NCBI RefSeq assembly: GCF_013386825.1
Contig: NZ_JACARC010000030.1
Coordinates: 62,001 to 126,000 of the forward strand
DNA from: Pseudomonas sp. IPO3778
GTDB taxonomy: Bacteria; Pseudomonadota; Gammaproteobacteria; Pseudomonadales; Pseudomonadaceae
Reading direction: 5' to 3'
DNA: 64,000 bases
Shown here: piece by piece, positions 37,152-45,076 of the stretch
How the letters are laid out: the number at the start of each line of letters is the position of its first letter
Position numbering within the stretch: position 1 is the stretch's first letter
The notes under the pieces: model-generated
Databases searched by the model: none
The model's input: the letters and a program-made list of their open reading frames with translations, nothing else
What the model was told of the DNA's origin: nothing
Translations under genes and position numbers: made by a program

Positions 37152-38012
37152 TCAGCGACCGAGGTAAACCTCGATCACCCGCTCATTTTCCTGCACCTGT
37201 TCCAGCGACCCTTCGGCCAGCACGCTGCCCTGGTGCAACACGGTCACGTGGTCGGCAATCGAGCCGACAAAGCCCATGTCGTGCTCCACCACCATCAGCG
37301 AATGCTTGCCCGTCAGGCGCTTGAACAGCTCGGCGGTGAATTCGGTTTCGGCGTCGGTCATGCCTGCCACCGGCTCGTCCAGCAGCAACAGCTGCGGGTC
37401 TTGCATCAACAGCATGCCGATTTCCAGGAACTGCTTCTGGCCGTGGGACAGCAGGCCGGCGGGGCGGTTGACCGAGGCGGTCAGGCGGATGGTGTCGAGC
37501 ACTTCGCTGATGCGGTCTTTCTGCTCGCCACTCAAGCGCGCCCGCAGGCTGGCCCACACTGACTTGTCGGTCTTCTGCGCCAGCTCGAGGTTTTCGAACA
37601 CGCTCAGGGCTTCGAATACCGTGGGTTTCTGGAACTTGCGACCGATGCCGGCCTGGGCGATCTGCACTTCGCTCATGCTGGTCAGGTCCAGGGTTTCACC
37701 GAACCAGGCCTTGCCGTGGCTGGGCCGGGTCTTGCCGGTGATCACGTCCATCAGCGTGGTCTTGCCCGCGCCGTTGGGGCCGATGATGCAGCGCAATTCG
37801 CCGACGCCGATGTACAGGTTCAGGTCGTTCAACGCCTTGAAACCGTCGAAGCTGACGCTGATGTCTTCCAGGGTCAGGATGGTGCCGTGGCGGGTGTTCA
37901 GGCCTTTACCCGCCGCCTGGCCGAGACCGATGGCGTCGCGGGCGCTGCCCTGGTCTTTGTTCGGTTCCAGAATGGGTTCGAGCATAAATTCGGCCGTCGC
38001 GGTGATTCTCAT
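37152..38012 (-). CDS. urtD: Urea ABC transporter ATPase UrtD
   Basis: A 286-residue ABC ATPase of the LivG class. An N-terminal extension of about 45 residues precedes ILTLEDISVSFDGFKALNDLNLYI. The Walker A is GPNGAGKTTLMDVITGKTRP, the signature is LSHGQKQFLEIGMLL, the Walker B is LLLLDEPVAGMTDAE, and the switch is VVEHDMGFV. I chose the ATG at 38012, which overlaps the urtC stop by four bases; an in-frame extension further upstream runs into urtC and is not credible. Confidence 0.95.
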   Translation of the reverse strand: MRITATAEFMLEPILEPNKDQGSARDAIGLGQAAGKGLNTRHGTILTLEDISVSFDGFKALNDLNLYIGVGELRCIIGPNGAGKTTLMDVITGKTRPSHGKAWFGETLDLTSMSEVQIAQAGIGRKFQKPTVFEALSVFENLELAQKTDKSVWASLRARLSGEQKDRISEVLDTIRLTASVNRPAGLLSHGQKQFLEIGMLLMQDPQLLLLDEPVAGMTDAETEFTAELFKRLTGKHSLMVVEHDMGFVGSIADHVTVLHQGSVLAEGSLEQVQENERVIEVYLGR

Positions 38013-39088
38013 TGGTCGCCCCTTTTCTTCAGCAGGCCGATCACGCCCTTGGGCAAATACAGGGTGACGAGGATGAACAGCGCCCCGAGGAAGAACAGCC
38101 AATACTCAGGAAAGGCCACGGTAAACCAGCTTTTCATGCCGTTGACCACACCGGCGCCCAGCAACGGGCCGATCAATGTTCCGCGCCCCCCGAGAGCCAC
38201 CCACACCGCGGCTTCGATGGAGTTGGTCGGCGACATCTCGCTGGGGTTGATAATGCCCACTTGCGGCACGTACAACGCCCCCGCCAAACCGCACAACACC
38301 GCGCTCAACACCCACACAAACAGCTTGAAGCCGCGTGGGTCGTAGCCGCAGAACATCAGGCGGTTTTCCGCATCCCGCAGAGCCGTCAGCACCCGGCCGA
38401 ACTTGCTCTGGGCCAGGCGCCAGCCGATGTACAGACTCGCCACCAACAGCACCACGGTGGCCACGAACAACGTTGCCCGGGTACCCGGTTCGGTGATGCC
38501 AAACCCGAGGATGCTACGGAAATTGGTAAAGCCGTTATTGCCGCCAAACCCGGTCTCGTTGCGAAAGAACAACAGCATCCCGGCAAACGTCAGGGCCTGG
38601 GTCATGATCGAGAAATACACGCCCTTGATCCGCGAACGGAAGGCGAAGAACCCGAACACCAACGCCAGTAAACCCGGGGCCAATACCACCAGGCACAGGG
38701 CCCAGAGGAAGTGTTCGGTGCCCATCCAATACCAGGGCAGCTCAGTCCACGACAGGAAGGTCATGAACGCCGGTAATTCATCCCCGGAGGCCTGGCGCAT
38801 CAGGTACATGCCCATGGCATAGCCGCCCAGCGCAAAGAACAGGCCGTGGCCGAGGGACAACATCCCGGCATAACCCCACACCAAATCCAGGGCCAGGGCA
38901 ACGATGGCGTAGCACAGAATCTTGCCCACCAGCGTCAGCGTATAGGCGGAGACGTACAGCGGATTTTCCGGTGACAGCAGGGAGAACAATGGCAATGCCA
39001 GCAGCAGGGTCAGCACCACTGCACCGACTGCGATGGTCACCTTGGGGCCGGCCTTTTGCGCGGCCGTGAGCATCAATGGCTGGTTCAT
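38009..39088 (-). CDS. urtC: Urea ABC transporter permease UrtC
   Basis: A 359-residue LivM-type permease. The core is LDLVWGYAGMLSLGHGLFFALGGYAMGMYLMRQ, and the ATPase-contact loop is LTALRDAENRLMFCGYDPRGFKLFVW. The ATG at 39088 overlaps the last base of the urtB TGA. The N-terminal 15 residues are cytoplasmic, followed by about ten hydrophobic segments. Confidence 0.95.
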   Translation of the reverse strand: MNQPLMLTAAQKAGPKVTIAVGAVVLTLLLALPLFSLLSPENPLYVSAYTLTLVGKILCYAIVALALDLVWGYAGMLSLGHGLFFALGGYAMGMYLMRQASGDELPAFMTFLSWTELPWYWMGTEHFLWALCLVVLAPGLLALVFGFFAFRSRIKGVYFSIMTQALTFAGMLLFFRNETGFGGNNGFTNFRSILGFGITEPGTRATLFVATVVLLVASLYIGWRLAQSKFGRVLTALRDAENRLMFCGYDPRGFKLFVWVLSAVLCGLAGALYVPQVGIINPSEMSPTNSIEAAVWVALGGRGTLIGPLLGAGVVNGMKSWFTVAFPEYWLFFLGALFILVTLYLPKGVIGLLKKRGDQ

Positions 39089-40590
39089 CAGTCGATCACC
39101 CGTCCTTTCAGTGCGAAGAGTCCCTGCGGGCGTTTCTGGATAAACAGAATGATCAGCGCGAGGATCAGGATCTTGCCGAGCACGGCACCGATCTGCGGTT
39201 CGAGAATCTTGTTGGCGATGCCCAGACCGAAGGCAGCCATGACGCTGCCGGCCAACTGGCCGACGCCACCGAGCACCACCACCAGGAACGAGTCGATGAT
39301 GTAGCTTTGGCCGAGGTCCGGGCCGACGTTGCCGATCTGGCTCAGGGCCACGCCGCCCAGGCCCGCGATGCCGGAGCCGAGGCCGAAGGCAAGCATGTCC
39401 ACACGCCCGGTGGGCACGCCGCAGCAGGCGGCCATGTTGCGGTTCTGGGTCACGGCCCGCACATTCAGGCCCAGGCGCGTCTTGTTCAGCAGCAGCCAGG
39501 TCAGCACCACCACGAACAGCGCGAAGGCGATGATCACGATGCGGTTGTACGGCAGCACCAGGTTGGGCAGCACCTGAATCCCGCCGGAGAGCCACTCGGG
39601 GTTGGCCACTTCAACGTTCTGCGCACCGAACACCAGGCGCACCAACTGGATCAGCATCAGGCTGATGCCCCAGGTGGCGAGCAGGGTTTCCAGGGGGCGG
39701 CCGTAGAGGTGACGAATCACCGTGCGCTCCAGGGCCATGCCGATGGCGGCGGTCACAAAAAACGCCACCGGCAGCGCGATCAGCGGGTAGAACTCGATGG
39801 CCTGGGGCACGTAGCGCTGCATCATCAACTGCACCACATAGGTGGAGTAGGCACCGAGCATCAGCATCTCGCCGTGGGCCATGTTGATCACCCCGAGCAA
39901 GCCGAAGGTGATCGCCAGGCCGAGCGCCGCCAACAGCAGGATCGAGCCCAGGGACATGCCGCTGAAGGCCTGGCCGAGGATCTCGCCCACCATCAGTTTG
40001 CGTTTGACCTGGGCCAGGCTGGTCTCGGCGGCGGTGTGCACCGTGGCGTCGGCTTCGACGCCGGGGGCGAGCAAGGCTTCCAGGCGGGTGCGGGCCAGCG
40101 GGTCGCCGGTGCCGCCGAGCAAACGGACGGCGGCCAGGCGCACGGCGGGGTCGGTGTCCACCAGTTGCAGGTTGGCCAGGGCCAGGCTTAAGGCCGCGTG
40201 TACGTCGTCGTTGGTTTCGCCGGCGAGTTGCTGGTCGAGGAATTTCAATTGCGCAGGTTGCGCGCTTTTTTGCAGGGTCTGGGCAGCGGCCAGGCGCACC
40301 TTGGGGTCGGCGGCAAGCAGTGCCTGGCTGGCCTGCACGTTGTCGATCAGGCCGCGCAGGCGGTTGTTCAGGCGCACGGTTTTGGTTTCGCCGTTGACGC
40401 TGATCTGGCCTTGTTGCAGGGCGTCCACCAACTCGATGCGCGCCGGGTCGGGCTGGGCGGCCCAGTCCTGGAGCAGCTTGGCTTGTTGCATCGGGTTGGC
40501 GGCAAGGAAGTCTTCGGCGTCGCTGGCGTGTGCGGCGAAGGGCAGCAACAGCAGGGCGGCGAGGATGAAGCGGTGGAGGGCAGTGGGCAT
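39088..40590 (-). CDS. urtB: Urea ABC transporter permease UrtB
   Basis: A 500-residue LivH-type permease with a long exported N-terminal domain. The signal-like start is FILAALLLLPFAAHASD. Residues 25-200 are an alpha-helical repeat-like domain (LVDALQQGQISVNGETKTVRLNNRLRGLIDNVQAS...). The permease core starts near residue 205 (GQAFSGMSLGSILLLAALGLAITFGLLGVINMAHGEMLMLGAY). This bipartite form is normal for proteobacterial UrtB. Confidence 0.95.
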   Translation of the reverse strand: MPTALHRFILAALLLLPFAAHASDAEDFLAANPMQQAKLLQDWAAQPDPARIELVDALQQGQISVNGETKTVRLNNRLRGLIDNVQASQALLAADPKVRLAAAQTLQKSAQPAQLKFLDQQLAGETNDDVHAALSLALANLQLVDTDPAVRLAAVRLLGGTGDPLARTRLEALLAPGVEADATVHTAAETSLAQVKRKLMVGEILGQAFSGMSLGSILLLAALGLAITFGLLGVINMAHGEMLMLGAYSTYVVQLMMQRYVPQAIEFYPLIALPVAFFVTAAIGMALERTVIRHLYGRPLETLLATWGISLMLIQLVRLVFGAQNVEVANPEWLSGGIQVLPNLVLPYNRIVIIAFALFVVVLTWLLLNKTRLGLNVRAVTQNRNMAACCGVPTGRVDMLAFGLGSGIAGLGGVALSQIGNVGPDLGQSYIIDSFLVVVLGGVGQLAGSVMAAFGLGIANKILEPQIGAVLGKILILALIILFIQKRPQGLFALKGRVID

Positions 40591-40614
40591 ATTCTTGGGC
40601 CTTGCTCGAACAAA

Positions 40615-40693
40615 TGTGGGAGCTGGCTTGCCTGCGATAGCGGTGCATCAGACATACCGAGGTGTCCGCATCGCAGGCAAGCCAGCTCCCACA
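40615..40693. repeat. REPIN, GTGGGAGCTGGCTTGC family, urtA-urtB gap
   Basis: Inverted arms lie just after the binding-protein gene urtA. The same arrangement (binding protein, REPIN, permease) occurs in the bra operon and fits differential expression of the binding protein. Confidence 0.9.
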
Positions 40694-40731
40694 GGGTTTG
40701 TGTCAGCTCTCAGGTGCCGACACCCCTTGGT

Positions 40732-41997
40732 TCAGTTGCTCTTGACGGCGTAATCCGGCTTCTTGTCATTGCCAGGGATGTACGGGCTCCAAGGCTGTGC
40801 ACGGATCGGTTCCTGGGTCTGCCACACCACCGAGAACTGCCCGTCGGCCTGGATCTCACCGATCATCACCGGCTTGTGCAGGTGGTGGTTGGTCTTGTCC
40901 ATGGTCAGGGTGAAACCGGACGGCGCCGCGAACGTCTGCCCGGCCATGGCTTCACGCACTTTGTCGACGTCGGTGGACTTGGCTTTCTCCACCGCCTGCG
41001 CCCACATATGGATGCCCACGTAGGTGGCTTCCATCGGGTCGTTGGTCACGGCTTTATCCGCGCCCGGCAGGTTGTGGGCCTTGGCGTAGGCTTTCCAGTC
41101 CGCCACGAATTTCTTGTTCACCGGGTTCTCCACCGACTGGAAGTAGTTCCAGGCGGCGAGGTTGCCCACCAGCGGCTTGGTGTCGATGCCGCGCAGTTCT
41201 TCTTCACCCACGGAGAACGCCACCACCGGCACGTCGGTGGCTTTCAGGCCCTGGTTGGCCAGCTCTTTGTAGAACGGCACGTTGGAGTCGCCATTCACGG
41301 TGGAGATCACGGCGGTCTTGCCGCCGGCCGAGAATTTTTTGATGTTGGCCACGATGGTCTGGTAATCGGCGTGGCCGAACGGGGTGTAGACCTCTTCGAT
41401 GTCTTTATCCGCTACCCCTTTGGAGTGCAGGAACGAACGCAAAATCTTGTTGGTGGTGCGTGGGTACACGTAGTCGGTGCCCAGCAGGAAGAAGCGCTTG
41501 GCGCCGCCACCTTCTTCGCTCATCAGGTATTCCACCGCAGGGATCGCCTGCTGGTTCGGCGCCGCACCGGTATAGAACACGTTCGGCGACATCTCTTCGC
41601 CTTCGTATTGCACCGGGTAGAACAGCAAGCCGTTGAGTTCTTCGAACACCGGCAGCACCGATTTGCGCGACACCGAGGTCCAGCAACCGAACACCACCGC
41701 GACCTTGTCCTGGGTCAGCAACTGGCGGCCTTTTTCAGCGAACAGCGGCCAGTTGGACGCCGGGTCGACCACCACCGGTTCGAGCATCTTGCCGTTCACA
41801 CCGCCCTTGGCGTTGATCTCGTCGATGGTCATCAGCGCCATGTCTTTCAGCGAGGTCTCGGAGATCGCCATGGTCCCGGACAGCGAGTGCAGGATGCCGA
41901 CCTTGATGGTCTCGGCGGCCTGTACGGTCCAGGTCATGCCCATCGCGGCGATGGATGCGGACAGTGTGAAAGCCTTGATCAAGCTGCGACGCTTCAT
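40732..41997 (-). CDS. urtA: Urea ABC transporter periplasmic binding protein UrtA
   Basis: A 421-residue substrate-binding protein. The start MKRRSLIKAFTLSASIAAMGMTWTVQA has a twin-arginine pair, so Tat export is possible. The mature part begins AETIKVGILHSLSGTMAISETSLKDMALMTIDEINAKGGVNGK. Segments FGCWTSVSRKSVLPVFEELNGLLFYPVQYEGEE and LLGTDYVYPRTTNKIL are characteristic of UrtA/AmiC-like urea or short amide binders. I chose the ATG at 41997. It is the first gene of the operon, behind a sigma-54-type promoter. Confidence 0.95.
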   Translation of the reverse strand: MKRRSLIKAFTLSASIAAMGMTWTVQAAETIKVGILHSLSGTMAISETSLKDMALMTIDEINAKGGVNGKMLEPVVVDPASNWPLFAEKGRQLLTQDKVAVVFGCWTSVSRKSVLPVFEELNGLLFYPVQYEGEEMSPNVFYTGAAPNQQAIPAVEYLMSEEGGGAKRFFLLGTDYVYPRTTNKILRSFLHSKGVADKDIEEVYTPFGHADYQTIVANIKKFSAGGKTAVISTVNGDSNVPFYKELANQGLKATDVPVVAFSVGEEELRGIDTKPLVGNLAAWNYFQSVENPVNKKFVADWKAYAKAHNLPGADKAVTNDPMEATYVGIHMWAQAVEKAKSTDVDKVREAMAGQTFAAPSGFTLTMDKTNHHLHKPVMIGEIQADGQFSVVWQTQEPIRAQPWSPYIPGNDKKPDYAVKSN

Positions 41998-42038
41998 TGT
42001 GCAATCTCCATGACTCAACGTTGTGATGAGGGAGTGAT

Positions 42039-42055
42039 TGCAAGGGGTGTGCCTA
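42039..42055 (-). promoter_or_regulatory. Sigma-54 (-24/-12) promoter of urtA
   Basis: Read on the minus strand: TAGGCACACCCCTTGCA. It has GG and GC ten bases apart and matches most of TGGCACG-N4-TTGCA (mismatches at the first T-G pair and at one G). It lies about 42 bases before the urtA ATG. NtrC-type nitrogen control is expected from the function and the upstream site. Confidence 0.72.
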
Positions 42056-42108
42056 GTCGGCCAAAGGCAGGAAATGGTCGTTTTTGCAGCGTGGCGAGCG
42101 GCGGCGGC

Positions 42109-42125
42109 GCACCATGAACTGGCAC
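42109..42125 (-). promoter_or_regulatory. NtrC-like binding site upstream of urtA
   Basis: GCACCATGAACTGGCAC fits GCACCA-N5-TGGTGC with two mismatches in the right half. It is centred about 90 bases before the predicted start point, a normal enhancer distance. A lone TGGTGC half-site is at 42137-42142. Confidence 0.5.
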
Positions 42126-42181
42126 CGAGGGCGTGCTGGTGCGCGAATGTGCGCTACAACAGGGCGATGGCGAAAAGGGCG

Positions 42182-43192
42182 TCAGCGCTTGCGCATCAGC
42201 CCGATAAAAAACAGCCCGCCGATGGCCGCCGTGGCCACGCCTATAGGCAGGTCTTCCGGGGCGATCATCGTGCGGGCAGCCACATCGACCCACACCAGGA
42301 ACACGCTGCCCAGCAGCACGCACACCGGCAGTAACCGGCGATGCTCGGCACCCACAAGACGCCGGGCAATGTGCGGCACCATCAGCCCCACAAAGCCGAT
42401 GGAGCCGCTGATGGACACCAGCACGCCGGTCATCAGCGAGGCGATCAAAAACACCTTGAGCCGCACGTTGCGTGCGTTCAGGCCCAGGGTCACGGCGGTC
42501 TGTTCACCGGCCATCAGCGCGTTCAGCGGGCGCGCCATCCCCAGCAGCAACACCAACCCGATCAATACCGTGGCGAACGGGATCGCCAGCAGTTCCCAGC
42601 GCGCCAGGCCGAGGCCGCCGAGCATCCAGAACATCACCGCCGACGCCGCGCGGTGGTCGCCCATGAACAGCAGCAAGTTGGCCACTGCCATCATCACGAA
42701 CGACACCGCCACACCGCACAGCAGCAGCCGGTCACTTTCAAGGCGACCGTTGCGACTGGCCACCGCCAGCACCACGATCATGCTCAGCAAGGCGCCGATG
42801 AACGCGGCGATAGGCAGGGTCAGCAGGCCGATCACTTCGCCCACATGCAGCACCACGATCACCGCGCCCAGGGTGGCGCCGGAGGTCACGCCCAGCAGGT
42901 GCGGGTCTGCCAGCGGGTTGCGTGTGACGGCCTGCAACACCGCACCAATCAACGCCAGCCCGGCGCCCACCAACGCGCCCAGCAACATGCGCGGCACACG
43001 GATCAGCCATACGATATGTTCCTGGCCGGCCGTCCAGTTCGCCTGGCCAATGCCGAAGGCTTTATGCAGCAAAATGCGCCACACCACGTCCACCGGCACC
43101 CGCGCCGAGCCGAACCCCAGCGAGACCACGCAAGAGATCAGCAACAACGCGCCAAGGGCACTCAGCAGCAGGGCATAGCGACGGGTGATCAT
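42182..43192 (-). CDS. FecCD-type ABC transporter permease (metal/metallophore)
   Basis: A 336-residue permease of the BtuC/FecCD family with about ten hydrophobic segments. VWLIRVPRMLLGALVGAGLALIGAVLQAVTRNPLADPHLLGVTSGA is the family signature, and GSIGFVGLMVPHIARRLVG is the ATPase-contact loop. It is third in the minus-strand order ATPase, binding protein, permease, behind the TonB receptor and Zur-type site. The cluster matches the P. aeruginosa PA2911-PA2914 order from memory. The cargo may be a zinc or cobalt chelate or a siderophore. Confidence 0.85.
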   Translation of the reverse strand: MITRRYALLLSALGALLLISCVVSLGFGSARVPVDVVWRILLHKAFGIGQANWTAGQEHIVWLIRVPRMLLGALVGAGLALIGAVLQAVTRNPLADPHLLGVTSGATLGAVIVVLHVGEVIGLLTLPIAAFIGALLSMIVVLAVASRNGRLESDRLLLCGVAVSFVMMAVANLLLFMGDHRAASAVMFWMLGGLGLARWELLAIPFATVLIGLVLLLGMARPLNALMAGEQTAVTLGLNARNVRLKVFLIASLMTGVLVSISGSIGFVGLMVPHIARRLVGAEHRRLLPVCVLLGSVFLVWVDVAARTMIAPEDLPIGVATAAIGGLFFIGLMRKR

Positions 43193-44136
43193 TCGCCGTG
43201 GAACCCCTTGGCCAGGGTTTCAACGGCCAGCACGTTGTCGATGCCCGGCGTGGCCTGCACGTAGGGAATCACGATAAAGCGCTGGTTCTTGATGGCGTCC
43301 ACCGATTGCAGCGCCGGGTTGTCCAGCAGGAACTGCTCTTTTTGGTCGGCGGTGATTTCGCTGTAGTCGACGATTACGATGACTTGCGGGTTGCGCTCCA
43401 CCACGGTTTCCCAGTTGACCCGGGTCCAGCTGGCGTCCACGTCGTCGAGGATATTGCGCCCGCCGGCGGCGTCGATCAGCGCCTGGGGCATGCCCAGGCG
43501 GCCGGAGGTCATGGCGCGGTCTTCGCCACTGTCGTAGAGGAACACGCGAGGCTTGTCGGCCGGCAGGCTTTTCTGCACCTCGGCTACCTGCGCCTGCATC
43601 TGCGCGATCAGCGCATTGGCGCGGTCCTGTACGTCGAAAATCTTGCCCAGGTTGCGCAGGTCGTTATAGGTGTCTTCCAGGGTGGCGGCCGGGCGCTTCA
43701 TCACGAAGGCGCAGGACTCGGTCAGCTCGTAGACGTTGATGCCCAAGGGTTGCAAGGTTTGCGGGGTGAGGTCGCCACCGACGCGCATGCCGTAGTCCCA
43801 GCCGGCGAAGAAGAAATCGACGTCGGCGTTGAGCAGGGTTTCCACCGACGGGTACTTGCTCGCCAGTTCCGGCAGGCCGTCGAGGATCTGTGCCATTTCC
43901 GGGGTCACCGACTTCCAGCCGGTGACGCCGCTGTAGCCGGCCATGTGCGACTTGAGGCCCAGTGCGAGCATCATCTGGGTCATGTTGATGTCGTGGCTGA
44001 CCGCGTGTTTCGGCGTCTCGGCGAAGGTCACTTCGCGGTTGCAGCTTTTGATTGTCAGCGGGTAATGGGTGGCTTCGGCGAACGCTTGAGAAGTGCCGAG
44101 CAGCAAAGCGAGAGACAGCAGGGAGCGCAGGATCAT
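43189..44136 (-). CDS. ABC transporter periplasmic binding protein (BtuF/FepB fold)
   Basis: A 315-residue exported protein (signal peptide SLLSLALLLGTSQAFA). It has a type III periplasmic binding fold with a long central helix: CNREVTFAETPKHAVSHDINMTQMMLALGLKSHMAGYSG and VDFFFAGWDYGMRVGGDLTPQTLQPLGINVYEL. PRVFLYDSGEDRAMTSGRLGMPQALIDAAGGRNIL is typical of metallophore or vitamin B12 binders. It overlaps the genes on both sides by four bases. Confidence 0.85.
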   Translation of the reverse strand: MILRSLLSLALLLGTSQAFAEATHYPLTIKSCNREVTFAETPKHAVSHDINMTQMMLALGLKSHMAGYSGVTGWKSVTPEMAQILDGLPELASKYPSVETLLNADVDFFFAGWDYGMRVGGDLTPQTLQPLGINVYELTESCAFVMKRPAATLEDTYNDLRNLGKIFDVQDRANALIAQMQAQVAEVQKSLPADKPRVFLYDSGEDRAMTSGRLGMPQALIDAAGGRNILDDVDASWTRVNWETVVERNPQVIVIVDYSEITADQKEQFLLDNPALQSVDAIKNQRFIVIPYVQATPGIDNVLAVETLAKGFHGE

Positions 44137-44921
44137 GATTGGGTTATCCAGGTAATTCGGGGGTAGCCGGACAAGGGGTGAGTGTCGATCAATGCTTCAA
44201 CGCCGAACACCTCGCGCAGCAGCTCGGCGGTCAGTACTTCGTGGGGTGTGCCGCTGGCGACGATGCGCCCGTGGTTGATCACGTACAGGCGATCGCAGAA
44301 TGCGGCAGCGAGGTTCAGGTCGTGAATGCTGGCCAGGGTGCCGATGTTCAGGCGCTTGACCAGTTGCAGCAATTGCAGCTGGTAGCGTGGGTCGAGGTGG
44401 TTGGTCGGCTCGTCGAGGATCAGCAGTTGGGGTTGCTGGGCCAGGGCGCGGGCCAGGATCACCCGCTGCTTTTCACCGCCCGAGAGGGTCGCGAAAGCGT
44501 GGTCTTCGAAGCCCAGCAGGCCGACGTTATCCAGGGCCTGGCGGATCAGGTCACGGTCTTCAACCGTGTCGCTGTCGAACAGGCCCTTGTGCGGTGTGCG
44601 GCCCATGGCGACCACTTCATCCACCCGCAGGCCGAACGTATCGGGAAATTCCTGGAGCACCACGGCGATACGCTGCGCGCACCACTTCGAGGATTGCTTC
44701 CACACATTCTGGTGTTCCAGCAGCACCTCACCCTCGGCCGGCTTGCTGAACCGATAGGCACAGCGCAGCAGGCTGGTCTTGCCGCTGCCGTTGGGGCCGA
44801 TCAACCCGACAAACTCACCGGCGCTCACGTGCAGGCTGGCGTCACTCAGTTGGAACTGGTGATGACAGTACTCGTGGCCTGGCGGGGTCCAGGCGAGGGC
44901 GGTGAGGTTGAGTGAGGTCAT
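44133..44921 (-). CDS. ABC transporter ATPase (FecE/BtuD type)
   Basis: A 262-residue ATPase. The Walker A is GPNGSGKTSLLRCAYRF, the signature is LSGGEKQRVILARAL, the Walker B is LLILDEPTNHLDP and the switch is SIHDLNLA. The form is that of siderophore/B12 importers. I chose the ATG at 44921 (MTSLNLTALAW). It is first of the three ABC genes, about 155 bases after the TonB receptor gene with a REPIN between. Confidence 0.88.
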   Translation of the reverse strand: MTSLNLTALAWTPPGHEYCHHQFQLSDASLHVSAGEFVGLIGPNGSGKTSLLRCAYRFSKPAEGEVLLEHQNVWKQSSKWCAQRIAVVLQEFPDTFGLRVDEVVAMGRTPHKGLFDSDTVEDRDLIRQALDNVGLLGFEDHAFATLSGGEKQRVILARALAQQPQLLILDEPTNHLDPRYQLQLLQLVKRLNIGTLASIHDLNLAAAFCDRLYVINHGRIVASGTPHEVLTAELLREVFGVEALIDTHPLSGYPRITWITQS

Positions 44922-44966
44922 CTTTACTCTCAGGTCCAACACAGGACAAATGTGGAAGCGGGCTTG

Positions 44967-45055
44967 TGTGGGAGCGGGCTTGCTCGCGAAGGCGGTGTGT
45001 CAGCCAACATTTCAGCGACTGACCCACCGCCTTCGCGAGCAAGCCCGCTCCCACA
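44967..45055. repeat. REPIN, GTGGGAGCGGGCTTGC family
   Basis: Perfect inverted arms with a spacer containing GGCGGTGTGTCAGCC and GACCCACCGCC. It lies between the TonB receptor stop and the ABC ATPase start. Nearly the same element is at 18062. Confidence 0.9.
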
Positions 45056-45076
45056 TTTGGACCGTGTTGCGTTCAG

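Noticed and set aside
40198..42117. 639-residue open frame on the plus strand opposite urtA/urtB
   Set aside because: Shadow of two well-supported transporter genes; no ribosome site and no family features.
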